Counted from the stretch's first letter, positions 17,996-27,125 are shown. The stretch: DNA of 64,000 nt from Methylobacillus sp. (GCA_031277395.1 JAITML010000076.1:1-64000); one strand, 5' to 3'. The notes: generated from the sequence alone by a model not told the origin. A program made the numbers and translations.

Positions 17996-18313
17996 CTATG
18001 CGGCAATCGCCTCCGCTTTGATTGGTTTTATACCCGTCAGCTTTTCGGCTTTCTGTTCAACCTCCCAAAGATCAACGGCTTGTTGCATACGTAACCAGCT
18101 TTCCGGCGTAGTATTGAGCAGCCGTGCAACACGCACCGCCATTTCCGGCGACATACCGCGTTTTTCATGCAGCAGTTCGGAAACAGACAGCCGGGACACG
18201 CCAAGCCGTTTTGCAAATTCTGTTTGTGTCATTTCAAGCGCAGGCAGAACATCCTCACGCAAAGTTTCGCCAGGGTGTGTTGGTCTACGCTCGGGATTTC
18301 GTAGCGTCCTCAT
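17996..18313 (-). CDS. higA: HigA-type antitoxin
   Basis: 105 residues: RRPTHPGETLREDVLPALEM then a helix-turn-helix (TQTEFAKRLGVSRLSVSELL) and NTTPESWLRMQQAVDLWE, the standard HigA (VapI-like) pattern. It should neutralise the toxin encoded upstream and, with it, repress the shared promoter. The start overlaps the toxin stop (TGATG). Toxin-before-antitoxin order is the rule for higBA. Confidence 0.92.
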   Translation of the reverse strand: MRTLRNPERRPTHPGETLREDVLPALEMTQTEFAKRLGVSRLSVSELLHEKRGMSPEMAVRVARLLNTTPESWLRMQQAVDLWEVEQKAEKLTGIKPIKAEAIAA

Positions 18314-18591
18314 CAGTGGTAATCCTCCAAATTAACGTCCGTTGCATCTTCCCCGTCAAACTGGAAAGTAATTCGCCAATTTCCTGTAACCGTCACGGAA
18401 TAAGTCCCTTGGCGTGTACCTGATAACTTGTGAAATTTATATCCCGGAATATTCATGTCTTCCGGTTTTACAGCGGCATCTAACCGGTCAAGCATCCGCT
18501 CGACTCTTGCCTCACTCTTGGCGATTATTCCGCGATGATCTCCGTGTTTGAAGAACCTCTCAAGCCCTTTATGTCCGAATGTACGTATCAT
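18313..18591 (-). CDS. higB: HigB-type (RelE superfamily) mRNA-interferase toxin
   Basis: 92 residues. The start MIRTFGHKGLERFFKHGDHR, the middle LDAAVKPEDMNIPGYKFHKL and the end NWRITFQFDGEDATDVNLED are diagnostic of HigB/RelE-like toxins that cut mRNA on the ribosome. Arg in NWRITF is the usual active-site residue. First gene of the pair; promoter just upstream. Confidence 0.93.
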   Translation of the reverse strand: MIRTFGHKGLERFFKHGDHRGIIAKSEARVERMLDRLDAAVKPEDMNIPGYKFHKLSGTRQGTYSVTVTGNWRITFQFDGEDATDVNLEDYH

Positions 18592-18616
18592 TTGATAGTG
18601 TAATTATCTTCTTTTC

Positions 18617-18644
18617 ATTGTAATGTATATGATATCATAGTCAA
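18617..18644 (-). promoter_or_regulatory. higBA promoter with embedded palindrome
   Basis: On the minus strand TTGACT (-35, 18639-18644) and TACAAT (-10, 18617-18622) are 16 bases apart. The spacer contains the perfect palindrome ATGATATCAT (18629-18638), well placed as the operator for HigA/HigBA autorepression. Confidence 0.7.
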
Positions 18645-18757
18645 GCGGGTTTTACGAGCGGGATTATTTCAGCCCCAATCTACAACTTGTCCAGATAGTC
18701 CACCGATAGCTGCATCTATCGGTGATACGGGCTTTCGATACTTCTTGAAACTGGTAA

Positions 18758-18833
<76 letters not shown>

Positions 18834-18906
18834 AAAAACACAAGAAAATAGAGCCTGAATTATACTTGCAAACCTTCATGTATAAAACCGACAGGGCGCG
18901 GGAATA

Positions 18907-20964
18907 ATGAAAAATCTTTTGGGCAAGCTGGTCTGGGTCATCGTGGCTGTGGCAGGCGCGGCGGCGGTTGGAGGCATTGCGATTAATCGCGGGGAGAGCA
19001 TCAATGCGCTGTGGTTCATCACGGCGGCGGTGTGCGTATATGCGATTGCCTACCGCTTTTATGCGGCCTGGATCGCGGCCAAAGTGCTGGTCATTGACGA
19101 GACGCGGGCGACGCCGGCTGAGCGATTTGATAACGGGCGCGACTTTGTTCCCACCAACAAATGGATAGTGTTCGGCCATCATTTCGCAGCGATTGCGGGG
19201 CCGGGGCCACTGGTGGGGCCGACCCTGGCGGCGCAGTTTGGTTATCTGCCGGGTACCTTGTGGATATTGATCGGCGGCGTGCTGGGCGGATGCGTGCAGG
19301 ATATGGTCACGCTGTTTTTCTCGATGCGACGTGACGGACGCAGCCTTGGCCAAATGGCGCGTGATGAGTTAGGGCCAATAGGCGGCGTGGCGGCGATGGT
19401 CGGAACGCTTGCAATCATGATTATCCTCATCGCGGTGCTGGGGCTGGTGGTCGTCAACGCGATGAAACACAGCCCGTGGGCGACTTCCACCGTGGCGGCA
19501 ACAATACCCATCGCGATGATCGTCGGATTTTATATGCGCAGCATCCGTCCCGGCCGCGTGCTGGAAGGCTCGGCGCTGGGCGTGATATTGCTGTTGCTGG
19601 CGGTGGCAGGCGGTGGTTGGGTGGATCACCATCCCGCGTTGCGCGCAATTTTCGATCACGAAGGTTTGGCGCTTGCATGGTGCGTGATTATTTACGGTTT
19701 CGCTGCGGCAATTCTGCCGGTGTGGTTGCTGCTCGCGCCGCGTGATTATCTTTCCACATTCATGAAACTGGGTACCGTGATACTGCTTGCGATTGCGATT
19801 GCCGTAATGCAACCGCAAGTGAAAATGCCTGCGCTCACGCAGTTTATCGACGGTACCGGGCCCATCTTCGGCGGCAGTTTGTTTCCCTTTGTGTTCATCA
19901 CGATTGCATGCGGCGCGATTTCCGGTTTTCACGCGCTCATCGCTTCCGGCACCACGCCCAAGCTGCTCGCCAGTGAACGTCACATTCGCATGGTCGGTTA
20001 CGGCGGCATGGCGCTGGAATCCTTTGTCGCCATCATGGCGCTGGTCGCGGCGACGGTGCTTGATCCCGGCGTGTATTTCGCGATCAACAGTCCGGCGGGC
20101 ATCGTCGGCGCAGAAGCGGCGCAAGCCGTAGCGACAATTTCCGCATGGGGATTTCCGGTGACAGTGGAACAAATGGAAACGCTCGCGCGACAAATGGGTG
20201 AGGCCACATTGTTCGCGCGCACGGGTGGCGCGCCGTCGCTCGCAGTCGGCATGGCCAGTATTTTCGGCAGCGCGTTCGGCAACGGTTTGCTCGCGCTGTG
20301 GTATCACTTTGCGATCATGTTCGAGGCGGTGTTCATCCTCACCACACTGGATGCCGGCACGCGCGTCGGACGCTTTATGTTGCAGGACATGCTGGGCAAC
20401 ATATTCCCCAAACTCGGGCGCACTTCCTGGACACCATCGGTAATTTTGACCAGCGCGATCATCGTTGGTCTGTGGGGCTATTTTCTCTACATTGGCGTGA
20501 TTGATCCCAACGGCGGCGTGAATCTTTTGTGGCCGCTGTTCGGCATTTCCAACCAGTTGCTCGCGGCGATCGCACTGTGCGTCGCAACCGGCATTCTCAT
20601 CAAATCCGGAAAACTCAAACACATCTGGATCACCGGCCTGCCGCTGGTATGGCTGATCGTTGTAACCACCACGGCATCGTGGCAAAAGATTTTCAGTGAT
20701 GATGTGCGCGTCGGCTTTCTCGCCGCCGCGCAGGACAAGGCGGCAAAACTCGCGGCAGGCACGCTGTCGCCGGGTGATGTCGAAGTCGCGAAGCAACTGA
20801 TCTTCAATCTGCATCTCGATGCCGCGCTCACGGCTTTTTTCGTGCTCACGTTATGGATTATCGTATTCGACATGCTGCGCGTAAGCGCGCGTCATCTCGC
20901 AGGCAAGCCAGTGTTGCCGCTGACGGAATCGCCGTATATTCCGAGCAAATTGGCGGGAATCTGA
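18907..20964 (+). CDS. cstA: Carbon starvation protein A (peptide/pyruvate transporter family)
   Basis: 685 residues and many membrane helices. Signature segments: RATPAERFDNGRDFVPTNKW, VFGHHFAAIAGPGPLVGPTL and GGCVQDMVTLFFSMRRDGRS. CstA/BtsT proteins take up pyruvate or peptides in starved cells. The usual small partner (YbdD/YjiX) is not adjacent here but three genes down, at 23158, after a DUF898 gene and an M48 peptidase gene on the same strand, which suggests one transcription unit of four genes. Confidence 0.95.
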   Translation: MKNLLGKLVWVIVAVAGAAAVGGIAINRGESINALWFITAAVCVYAIAYRFYAAWIAAKVLVIDETRATPAERFDNGRDFVPTNKWIVFGHHFAAIAGPGPLVGPTLAAQFGYLPGTLWILIGGVLGGCVQDMVTLFFSMRRDGRSLGQMARDELGPIGGVAAMVGTLAIMIILIAVLGLVVVNAMKHSPWATSTVAATIPIAMIVGFYMRSIRPGRVLEGSALGVILLLLAVAGGGWVDHHPALRAIFDHEGLALAWCVIIYGFAAAILPVWLLLAPRDYLSTFMKLGTVILLAIAIAVMQPQVKMPALTQFIDGTGPIFGGSLFPFVFITIACGAISGFHALIASGTTPKLLASERHIRMVGYGGMALESFVAIMALVAATVLDPGVYFAINSPAGIVGAEAAQAVATISAWGFPVTVEQMETLARQMGEATLFARTGGAPSLAVGMASIFGSAFGNGLLALWYHFAIMFEAVFILTTLDAGTRVGRFMLQDMLGNIFPKLGRTSWTPSVILTSAIIVGLWGYFLYIGVIDPNGGVNLLWPLFGISNQLLAAIALCVATGILIKSGKLKHIWITGLPLVWLIVVTTTASWQKIFSDDVRVGFLAAAQDKAAKLAAGTLSPGDVEVAKQLIFNLHLDAALTAFFVLTLWIIVFDMLRVSARHLAGKPVLPLTESPYIPSKLAGI

Positions 20965-21022
20965 GCGCGCCCGATTCGGGAACATACATTACAATAGTAT
21001 CGTCAGTAAAAAGGGAGGCATC

Positions 21023-22147
21023 ATGGAGCAGGAACCACAAGAACAACCAGTACCATCGGTACAGCCGGAACAACCGGCGCAACCGGAATCACGGCACGAG
21101 CCGGTTGTATTCAGCGGAACCGGCGCGGAATATTTCCGCATCTGGATCGTCAATCTGTGCCTGAGCATCATCACGCTCGGTATTTATTCGGCTTGGGCGA
21201 AAGTGCGGCGTCTGAAATATTTTTACCAGCACACTTCCGTCGCAGGCGCGAATTTTGATTTTCACGGCAATCCGCTGGCGATATTGAAAGGCCGCATCAT
21301 TGCGGTCATTTTGTTCGGGCTTTATGCTGCGGCGGGCGAAGCTTACCGCATCCACCCCATACTGCTTCTTCTGGGGCCGCTGATCTTTTTGCTCATCATG
21401 TCCATCATGCCCTGGCTGGTGGTGCGCTCGCTGCGCTTCCGTCTCGGCAACACCAGTCATCGCGGGCTGCGTTTTTCATTCCACGGAAAAACCGGCGAAG
21501 CCTATATCTATTTCATGCTGATGCCGCTCGCATCCGTGTTTACGATGTATTTGCTGTGGCCGCTGGCGAAACAGTTGATCTGCAAATATGTCGCCACCAA
21601 CAGCGAATACGGCAACGAGCGTTTCGGCTTTCATGCCGGAGCGGGTGATTTTTATCCGCCTTACCTCATTGCGTTCGCCGGTTTCATCGGCATCATGGTT
21701 CTGGCCATCATCCTGATGGCCATTATCCTGGGCATCGGCGTGGGACTGGGCGGCTCCGACTCACCGATGGCGGCAGTGGCCAGCGTCATGGCAGTCGTTG
21801 TCATTTTCGCCGGGTATATCGGCGGCTTGCTGCTGATCTACCCCTTCCTCACCGCTCGCTTGCAGAACATCATATGGAGTAACACCACGGTCGGCCCTGT
21901 CGCGTTTGAGAGCCATGTGCGCGCCCGCCGTCTGGCCTGGATCATGTTCAGCAACATCGCGCTGATTCTCGTCACGTTCGGCCTGTACAAACCGTTCGCC
22001 GACATCCGTTTCGCGCGTTACCGGCTGGAAAGCGGAACCATGCTGGTGCATGGCGATATCGACCAATTCGTCGCGGGCGCGCAAACCACCGCGGGCGCGG
22101 CAGGCGAGGAAATCGCCGATATTTTCGACTTCGATATTTCGCTTTGA
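21023..22147 (+). CDS. DUF898 (YjgN-like) membrane protein
   Basis: 374 residues. A Pro/Gln-rich N-terminal tail (PQEQPVPSVQPEQPAQPES) precedes repeats of the DUF898 motif: YFRIWIVNLCLSIITLGIYS then AWAKVRRLKYFY, with later copies (NTTVGPVAFESHVRARRLAW, LYKPFADIRFARYR). About six membrane helices. The start at 21023 has GGGAGGC six bases upstream. It is paired with a membrane M48 peptidase whose start follows the stop by one base, a common coupling for this family. Function unknown; a role in envelope protein quality control is an inference from the partner. Confidence 0.85.
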   Translation: MEQEPQEQPVPSVQPEQPAQPESRHEPVVFSGTGAEYFRIWIVNLCLSIITLGIYSAWAKVRRLKYFYQHTSVAGANFDFHGNPLAILKGRIIAVILFGLYAAAGEAYRIHPILLLLGPLIFLLIMSIMPWLVVRSLRFRLGNTSHRGLRFSFHGKTGEAYIYFMLMPLASVFTMYLLWPLAKQLICKYVATNSEYGNERFGFHAGAGDFYPPYLIAFAGFIGIMVLAIILMAIILGIGVGLGGSDSPMAAVASVMAVVVIFAGYIGGLLLIYPFLTARLQNIIWSNTTVGPVAFESHVRARRLAWIMFSNIALILVTFGLYKPFADIRFARYRLESGTMLVHGDIDQFVAGAQTTAGAAGEEIADIFDFDISL

Positions 22148-22148
22148 T

Positions 22149-23174
22149 ATGGCACTGACCGGTTTTTATTTCGACGGACACAGCGCGCGACGCTATGCGG
22201 TGACCTTGGAGACGCGCGACGGTGTACTGCACATCGGCGGTGATGTGACGCGCAGCGATGCGCTCGTCGCCGTGGATATTCCGTCGCCGCTCGGCCATAC
22301 TCCCCGGCAGATTTTATTCACGGACGGCGCGCATTGCGAGGTAGCCGATCATGCCGGATTCGATGCGATGTTCCAGCCTACGCAGCGCGGCTTGTCGCTG
22401 GTCGCGCATCTGGAAGCACGCTGGACTTATGTACTCGCGGCGCTTGCAACCACCGTGGCAATATTCGGTGCCGGCTACGTCTGGGGCTTGCCATATGCGG
22501 CTGAAAAAGTGGCGGAGCGCATTCCTGAACACATGCTGGTGTCGCTGGATAACAAGACCATAGCAACGCTCGACGAGCAAGAGGTGCTGCAACCAACCAA
22601 GCTCAGTCAGGCGCGACAGAATGCGCTCATCAGCCGCCTGCGAGCGATGAAATGGCCACAAGGCGCAATCATGCCCGGCCATGTGTATTTCCGCAGCGCG
22701 CCGGATATCGGGCCGAATGCTTTCGCGCTGCCCGGCGGTAGCGTGATTTTGCTGGACGAGCTGGTCAATCTCTCCGACAACGACGAACAAATCTTTGCCG
22801 TGCTCGCGCACGAAATGGGGCACGTCGCTGAACACCATGCCGTGCGCAACATGCTGCAAGCCTCGGCAGTCGGCCTCGTAATGACGTGGTATGTCGGCGA
22901 CATCAGCACACTGCTCGCCGCCGCGCCGACCGCGCTCCTGTCAGCGAGCTATTCACGCGATTTTGAACGCCGCGCGGACGAATTCTCCGCACGCACGCTG
23001 AAGCTCAATAACATCTCGACAGCACGACTTGGCGAATTGTTGCTCAAACTGGAAGCCGCTTACGCCGACAACAAGGATGCAAGACCCGAATGGCTGGATT
23101 ACCTTTCCACGCACCCCAATACCGACGAGCGTGTGCGCAACACCCAGGACAACAGTGATGCCGATGAAAAATAA
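22149..23174 (+). CDS. Membrane-anchored M48 family metallopeptidase
   Basis: 341 residues. An N-terminal soluble part (1-90) resembles the DUF7092-type region seen in this peptidase group, then one membrane helix (about 93-112), then the peptidase with zinc site HEMGH (221-225) and the third ligand in DFERRADEFSA. The end LSTHPNTDERVRNTQ is the usual M48 tail. ATG at 22149 is one base after the DUF898 stop. It likely degrades membrane or periplasmic proteins. Confidence 0.88.
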   Translation: MALTGFYFDGHSARRYAVTLETRDGVLHIGGDVTRSDALVAVDIPSPLGHTPRQILFTDGAHCEVADHAGFDAMFQPTQRGLSLVAHLEARWTYVLAALATTVAIFGAGYVWGLPYAAEKVAERIPEHMLVSLDNKTIATLDEQEVLQPTKLSQARQNALISRLRAMKWPQGAIMPGHVYFRSAPDIGPNAFALPGGSVILLDELVNLSDNDEQIFAVLAHEMGHVAEHHAVRNMLQASAVGLVMTWYVGDISTLLAAAPTALLSASYSRDFERRADEFSARTLKLNNISTARLGELLLKLEAAYADNKDARPEWLDYLSTHPNTDERVRNTQDNSDADEK

Positions 23175-23346
23175 TTTCCTGATCCGCGCCTGGCGGGGAC
23201 TGCGCCGCCTTTCCGGCGACGATGCTTACGAGCGTTATCTCGCGCACCATGCGGAGCACCATCCCGATGAGCCGTTGTTGTCGCGTGAGGAATTTTTCAA
23301 GCAGTGGCAGAACAGCAAGTGGCAGGGTGTGAAACGCTGTTGCTGA
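23158..23346 (+). CDS. YbdD/YjiX family protein (CstA partner)
   Basis: 62 residues ending KWQGVKRCC. The pattern AYERYLAHHAEHHPDEPLLS-REEFF and the C-terminal Cys-Cys match the YbdD/YjiX family, small cytoplasmic proteins coded next to cstA/btsT and needed for their full activity. ATG at 23158 has CAGGAC seven bases upstream and lies inside the end of the peptidase gene; 23164 is an alternative start. Its separation from cstA by two genes is unusual. Confidence 0.85.
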   Translation: MPMKNNFLIRAWRGLRRLSGDDAYERYLAHHAEHHPDEPLLSREEFFKQWQNSKWQGVKRCC

Positions 23347-23377
23347 TTCCTTTTTCTGCATCCTTCGCCAGTAGTTA

Positions 23378-23383
23378 TATAAT
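23378..23383 (+). promoter_or_regulatory. -10 hexamer upstream of the MFS transporter gene
   Basis: TATAAT about 50 bases before the start of the transporter gene in the only sizeable gap on this strand; a GAGGAG ribosome site follows at 23421. No clear -35 box. Confidence 0.4.
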
Positions 23384-23434
23384 TCAGAAAAAATAACGGG
23401 GAAGCATCGCCGAATATTATGAGGAGAAAAGTAT

Positions 23435-24796
23435 ATGCCGGGGTTTTTTTCAAAGGAACGCACCACCGCAGGCCATCGTTACAACCGCTGGCTTATCCCC
23501 CCTGCGGCGCTGGCAGTACATTTGTGCATAGGGCAGGTTTACGCATTCAGCGTATTCAATGATCCGCTGACCCGGTTGATCGGGGTAAGCGCGTCTGCTC
23601 CGGAAGATTGGAAACTCAGCACCGTGGGCTGGATTTACAGCCTCGCCATCGTTTTTCTCGGACTTTCCGCCGCCTTTGGCGGCAAGTGGCTGGAAAGAGT
23701 CGGCCCGCGCCGCACCATGTTTACCGCCGCCTGCTGCTTTGGCAGTGGCTTTATTTTGTCTGCGATCGGCGTGTATTTTCATCAGATCTGGCTGCTTTAT
23801 CTCGGCTACGGCGTGCTTGGCGGCTGCGGCTTGGGATTGGGATACGTCTCACCAGTTTCCACACTCATCAAATGGTTCCCTGATCGGCGCGGCATGGCGA
23901 CCGGCATGGCGATCATGGGGTTTGGCGGCGGGGCGATGATAGGCTCGCCGCTGGGAGTCACGCTCATGAAGCATTTTTCGAGCGACACCGGCGTGGGCGT
24001 GATGGAAACGTTTGTGGTCATGGGCGTGGTCTATTTCATTTCCATGGTCATCGGCTCACTGGCGATCCGCATCCCGCCACCCGACTGGAAACCGGAAGGC
24101 TGGACGCCGCCGACCGTGACCAAAAAGATGGTGACCACGCGCCATGTGCATATCGATCAGGCGCTTAAAACGCCGCAGTTTTATCTGCTGTGGGCCATCC
24201 TCTGCCTCAACGTGACGGCGGGCATCGGCATCCTCGGGCAGGCGTCGGTGATGATACAGGAGATGTTCAAGGGAGCGATCACGCCGGAAGCGGCGGCGGG
24301 TTTTGTCGGACTGCTGTCGCTGTTCAACATGGCGGGACGCTTTATATGGTCGTCGGCCTCGGATTTCTTCGGGCGCAAAAACACGTATTTCCTGTTTTTC
24401 GCGCTTGGCACTTTTCTCTATTCCATATTGCCGACCTTGAGCGGTCAGGGCAATATCGTGCTGTTCATCGCAGCATCGGCGGTGATTCTGAGCATGTACG
24501 GCGGCGGCTTCTCGACGATTCCTGCTTATCTCGCCGACATCTTCGGCACCCGCTACGTCGGCGGCATCCACGGCCGTCTGCTGACAGCGTGGGCAACCGC
24601 AGGCGTGCTGGGGCCTGTGCTGGTCAACTACATTCGCGAATTCCAGATTGACCACGGTGTCGCCAAGGCGGACGCCTACACCACCACGCTCTACATTATG
24701 GCCGGATTGCTCACGCTGGGTTTTGTGTGCAATCTGCTGATGAAGGCCGTCCATGAGCGGCACTACATGAAACACGACGAGATTGAGGAAGCATGA
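23435..24796 (+). CDS. OFA-family MFS transporter (oxalate/formate antiporter-like)
   Basis: 453 residues, 12 predicted membrane helices. Segments YNRWLIPPAALAVHLCIGQV-YAFSVF, GPRRTMFTAACCFGSGF and GLGYVSPVSTLIKWFPDRRG are typical of the OFA group. Members move oxalate, formate, lactate or other small acids; substrate cannot be read here. A 42-residue single-helix protein gene follows one base after the stop, a known companion in this group. GAGGAG ribosome site seven bases upstream. Confidence 0.9.
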   Translation: MPGFFSKERTTAGHRYNRWLIPPAALAVHLCIGQVYAFSVFNDPLTRLIGVSASAPEDWKLSTVGWIYSLAIVFLGLSAAFGGKWLERVGPRRTMFTAACCFGSGFILSAIGVYFHQIWLLYLGYGVLGGCGLGLGYVSPVSTLIKWFPDRRGMATGMAIMGFGGGAMIGSPLGVTLMKHFSSDTGVGVMETFVVMGVVYFISMVIGSLAIRIPPPDWKPEGWTPPTVTKKMVTTRHVHIDQALKTPQFYLLWAILCLNVTAGIGILGQASVMIQEMFKGAITPEAAAGFVGLLSLFNMAGRFIWSSASDFFGRKNTYFLFFALGTFLYSILPTLSGQGNIVLFIAASAVILSMYGGGFSTIPAYLADIFGTRYVGGIHGRLLTAWATAGVLGPVLVNYIREFQIDHGVAKADAYTTTLYIMAGLLTLGFVCNLLMKAVHERHYMKHDEIEEA

Positions 24797-24797
24797 T

Positions 24798-24926
24798 ATG
24801 AGCACGGAAAATGAAAAAACCGAAAATCATGCAGTACTGCTGGTGCTGTTCTGGGCGTATGTGCTGATCCCGCTTGGATGGGGTATTTACCAGACCTTCA
24901 AAAAAGCAATGGCGCTTTTTGTCTGA
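24798..24926 (+). CDS. MFS transporter small subunit (single-helix protein)
   Basis: 42 residues: a charged start (MSTENEKTENHAV), one helix LLVLFWAYVLIPLGWGIYQT and a short KKAMALFV tail. AGGAAG lies 9 bases before the ATG. Its direct position after an OFA transporter and the WAYVxIPLxWGxxxT pattern match small subunits described next to such transporters. Probably stabilises or modulates the transporter. Confidence 0.75.
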   Translation: MSTENEKTENHAVLLVLFWAYVLIPLGWGIYQTFKKAMALFV

Positions 24927-24929
24927 CGC

Positions 24930-25505
24930 ATGAGTGCTGTCTCACTCCTGCCGCGCGAACTGATTGCGCTGGCATTGCTGTTGATATCAAGCGTCGCGAA
25001 CGCTGCCGAACCGCAGTTGCAAACGGAGGCCGACAACGCGCATGTGATCGTGATGTTCACGCCCGGTGATGACATCGCCGGGCACATCATTCAGGCAATT
25101 CGTCAGGCGCGCAAACAGATTCTGGTGCAGGCATTTTCATTCACGCACGACGGTATCGCCAAGGCGCTCATCGAGGCGCATAACCGCGGTATCGAGGTCG
25201 AACTCATCGCAGACAAGGGTCAGACTGAAGCGCTGCGTTACGGTCAGGTACCGGGCATCGCGCGCGGCGGTGTGCCGGTATGGCTGGACGGCGATCATCA
25301 GGCCGCGCACAACAAGGTGATCGTGATTGACGCGGATACAAAAAATGCGCTCGTCATCACCGGCTCGTACAATTTTACCCGTGCAGCCCAGGGGAAAAAC
25401 GCGGAGAATAGCGTCTTCATCAGCGGCGACGATGCGCTGGTTCGACAATACGCCGCGAACTGGCAACGACATCTGGCGCATTCAAAACCGCTGGTTTTGC
25501 ATTAG
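24930..25505 (+). CDS. Exported phospholipase D-family nuclease (Nuc-like)
   Basis: 191 residues with a signal peptide (cut near ANAAEP). One HKD motif, His127-Asn-Lys129 with Asp134 (HNKVIVID), followed by [19 protein letters not shown], is the pattern of the Nuc endonuclease group, which acts as a dimer on DNA. Likely periplasmic. It starts three bases after the small subunit gene and is followed by ribH 8 bases later, so it may share transcripts with both. Confidence 0.85.
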   Translation: MSAVSLLPRELIALALLLISSVANAAEPQLQTEADNAHVIVMFTPGDDIAGHIIQAIRQARKQILVQAFSFTHDGIAKALIEAHNRGIEVELIADKGQTEALRYGQVPGIARGGVPVWLDGDHQAAHNKVIVIDADTKNALVITGSYNFTRAAQGKNAENSVFISGDDALVRQYAANWQRHLAHSKPLVLH

Positions 25506-25513
25506 GAATATTT

Positions 25514-25963
25514 ATGAAAGAAATCAAACCCGATTTTGACGGCAAAAATATGCGCATCGGCATCGTGCTCTCGCGCTTCAACAAGGAAGTCGGCGACGGC
25601 TTGCTGAGCGCGTGCGTGAACGAACTGCGCAAGCTCGGCGTGGCGGATGAGAATGTGGTTCTCGCCACCGTGCCCGGCGCGCTGGAGTCGCCCTTCATTC
25701 TCAAAAAAATGGCAACCAGCGAAAAGTTTGACGCGCTGATTGCATTGGGCGCCGTCATACGCGGCGACACCTATCATTTTGAAGTCGTCTCCAACGAATC
25801 CGCGCGCGGCATCAGCGATGTGCAACGCGAAACCGGCGTGCCGGTCGCCAATGCGATTCTCACCACGGACAACGACGATCAGGCGCTGGTGCGCATGGCG
25901 GTCAAGGGCGCGGAAGCCGCTTCCGTCGCAATCGAAATGGCCAACCTGCTGAAATCGCTATGA
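25514..25963 (+). CDS. ribH: 6,7-dimethyl-8-ribityllumazine synthase
   Basis: 149 residues. RibH condenses a ribityl-aminouracil with a four-carbon phosphate in riboflavin synthesis, usually as a 60-mer capsid. Marks: [50 protein letters not shown], and [17 protein letters not shown]. The next gene, nusB, starts inside the stop (ATGA), the common ribH-nusB pairing. Confidence 0.96.
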   Translation: MKEIKPDFDGKNMRIGIVLSRFNKEVGDGLLSACVNELRKLGVADENVVLATVPGALESPFILKKMATSEKFDALIALGAVIRGDTYHFEVVSNESARGISDVQRETGVPVANAILTTDNDDQALVRMAVKGAEAASVAIEMANLLKSL

Positions 25964-26445
25964 GCGAAAAACCCGCGCCCAAGCCCGCGCAAAATCGTCG
26001 CAAATCGCGCGAACTCGCGCTTAAAGGGTTGTACAGTCTGTTCATCGGCAAAGGCGATCTGCATGATATTGTGGAAAGCCTCAAGGAAGACGAAGACTAC
26101 GCGCACGCCGACATTGAGTATTTTCAGGATCTGCTCAACGGCGCCGCGCAACACGGGGCGGAGCTGGACGCGCAAATCGCGCCGCTGCTGGATCGCGACA
26201 TCACCGAACTCAGCCCGATTGAACACGCCATTCTCTGCATCGCCGCATTCGAGCTCGTGCATGACGCGAGCATTCCTTATCGCGTCGCCATCAACGAAGG
26301 TGTTGAGCTCGCCAAACGCTACGGCGGCACGGACGGCTATAAATACGTCAATGGTGTGCTGGACAAGCTTGCCACCGTCGCACGACCGAACGAGGCGAAA
26401 CGCAGCCCGATAAAACGCGGCGCACCACGTCCCCCGCGCGCGTGA
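25960..26445 (+). CDS. nusB: Transcription antitermination factor NusB
   Basis: 161 residues. Basic N-terminal [20 protein letters not shown], then [20 protein letters not shown] and [20 protein letters not shown], followed by [12 protein letters not shown]. NusB binds boxA RNA with NusE and keeps RNA polymerase reading rRNA operons. Overlaps ribH by four bases. Basic, Pro-rich tail of about 20 residues. Confidence 0.96.
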   Translation: MSEKPAPKPAQNRRKSRELALKGLYSLFIGKGDLHDIVESLKEDEDYAHADIEYFQDLLNGAAQHGAELDAQIAPLLDRDITELSPIEHAILCIAAFELVHDASIPYRVAINEGVELAKRYGGTDGYKYVNGVLDKLATVARPNEAKRSPIKRGAPRPPRA

Positions 26446-26585
26446 TTTCGTTATTCATATCAATGATATGGAGCCGAATACGTACTTTCTGACAAAATTC
26501 GGAAAATTCCCTCATTCACAACAGCAAATTTTTCGTATCCATGTCATAATTTGCTACCACCACTACTGAATAATAATGTTTCGTC

Positions 26586-27071
26586 ATGCTAATAACACGC
26601 ACCAGTCAATACGCTGTGCAGTCGTTGATTTACATTGCGACACAGAATCAAGGCCTGCCCATTTTGAGTCGCGAAATGGCCGAGAAGCTGCACGTCCCGG
26701 CCGCCTATCTCGCGAAAATCATGCAGATGCTGTGCAAAGGCGGACTCGTAACCTCGTATCGCGGACGCTTCGGCGGATTTTGCCTGCGCGAAGAACCGAA
26801 GAAAATCGACCTCATGCGCATCCTGCTCATCACCGAGGGGCCGGAATTCACCAAGGACTGCCTGCTCGGCCTGAAAGAGTGCAGCGATGCCACCGCCTGC
26901 CCCATGCATAACCGATGGAAACCCATCAAGCAGGAAGTTATCACCATGCTCACCGAGCAAACCCTCGCCATGCTCAGCGAAGCCGTGCTGACGGGCAAAT
27001 ACCGGCTGACTGACATCCCGCACAACCTCATGCCGGACAGCACGAGCATCCCGATACACGACGCCTCTTGA
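26586..27071 (+). CDS. Rrf2-family transcription regulator, probably Fe-S sensing
   Basis: 161 residues with the winged-helix start MLITRTSQYAVQSLIYIATQ, recognition region HVPAAYLAKIMQMLCKGGLV, and three Cys spaced Cys92-x6-Cys99-x5-Cys105, close to the cluster ligands of IscR/NsrR. That spacing suggests an Fe-S cofactor sensing oxygen, NO or cluster status. It is monocistronic. About 120 bases upstream, CATATCAATGATATG (26456-26470) is a perfect palindrome with one central base that could be an operator. Target genes are not evident; the oxidase operons in this window are plausible ones. Confidence 0.85.
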   Translation: MLITRTSQYAVQSLIYIATQNQGLPILSREMAEKLHVPAAYLAKIMQMLCKGGLVTSYRGRFGGFCLREEPKKIDLMRILLITEGPEFTKDCLLGLKECSDATACPMHNRWKPIKQEVITMLTEQTLAMLSEAVLTGKYRLTDIPHNLMPDSTSIPIHDAS

Positions 27072-27125
27072 AAAAGTACTCCCTGCCACGCAACAGTGAA
27101 TCGGGAGGAATGACGGCAACAGACT

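Noticed and set aside
18639-18660. tRNA-type attachment-site duplication near tRNA-Ala
   Set aside because: No copy of the tRNA 3' end was seen at the other edge of the island, so an integration site is not supported.
19369-20814. Minus-strand open frame of 481 codons inside cstA
   Set aside because: Antisense to the conserved CstA sequence; rich in His, Arg, Gln with no domain.
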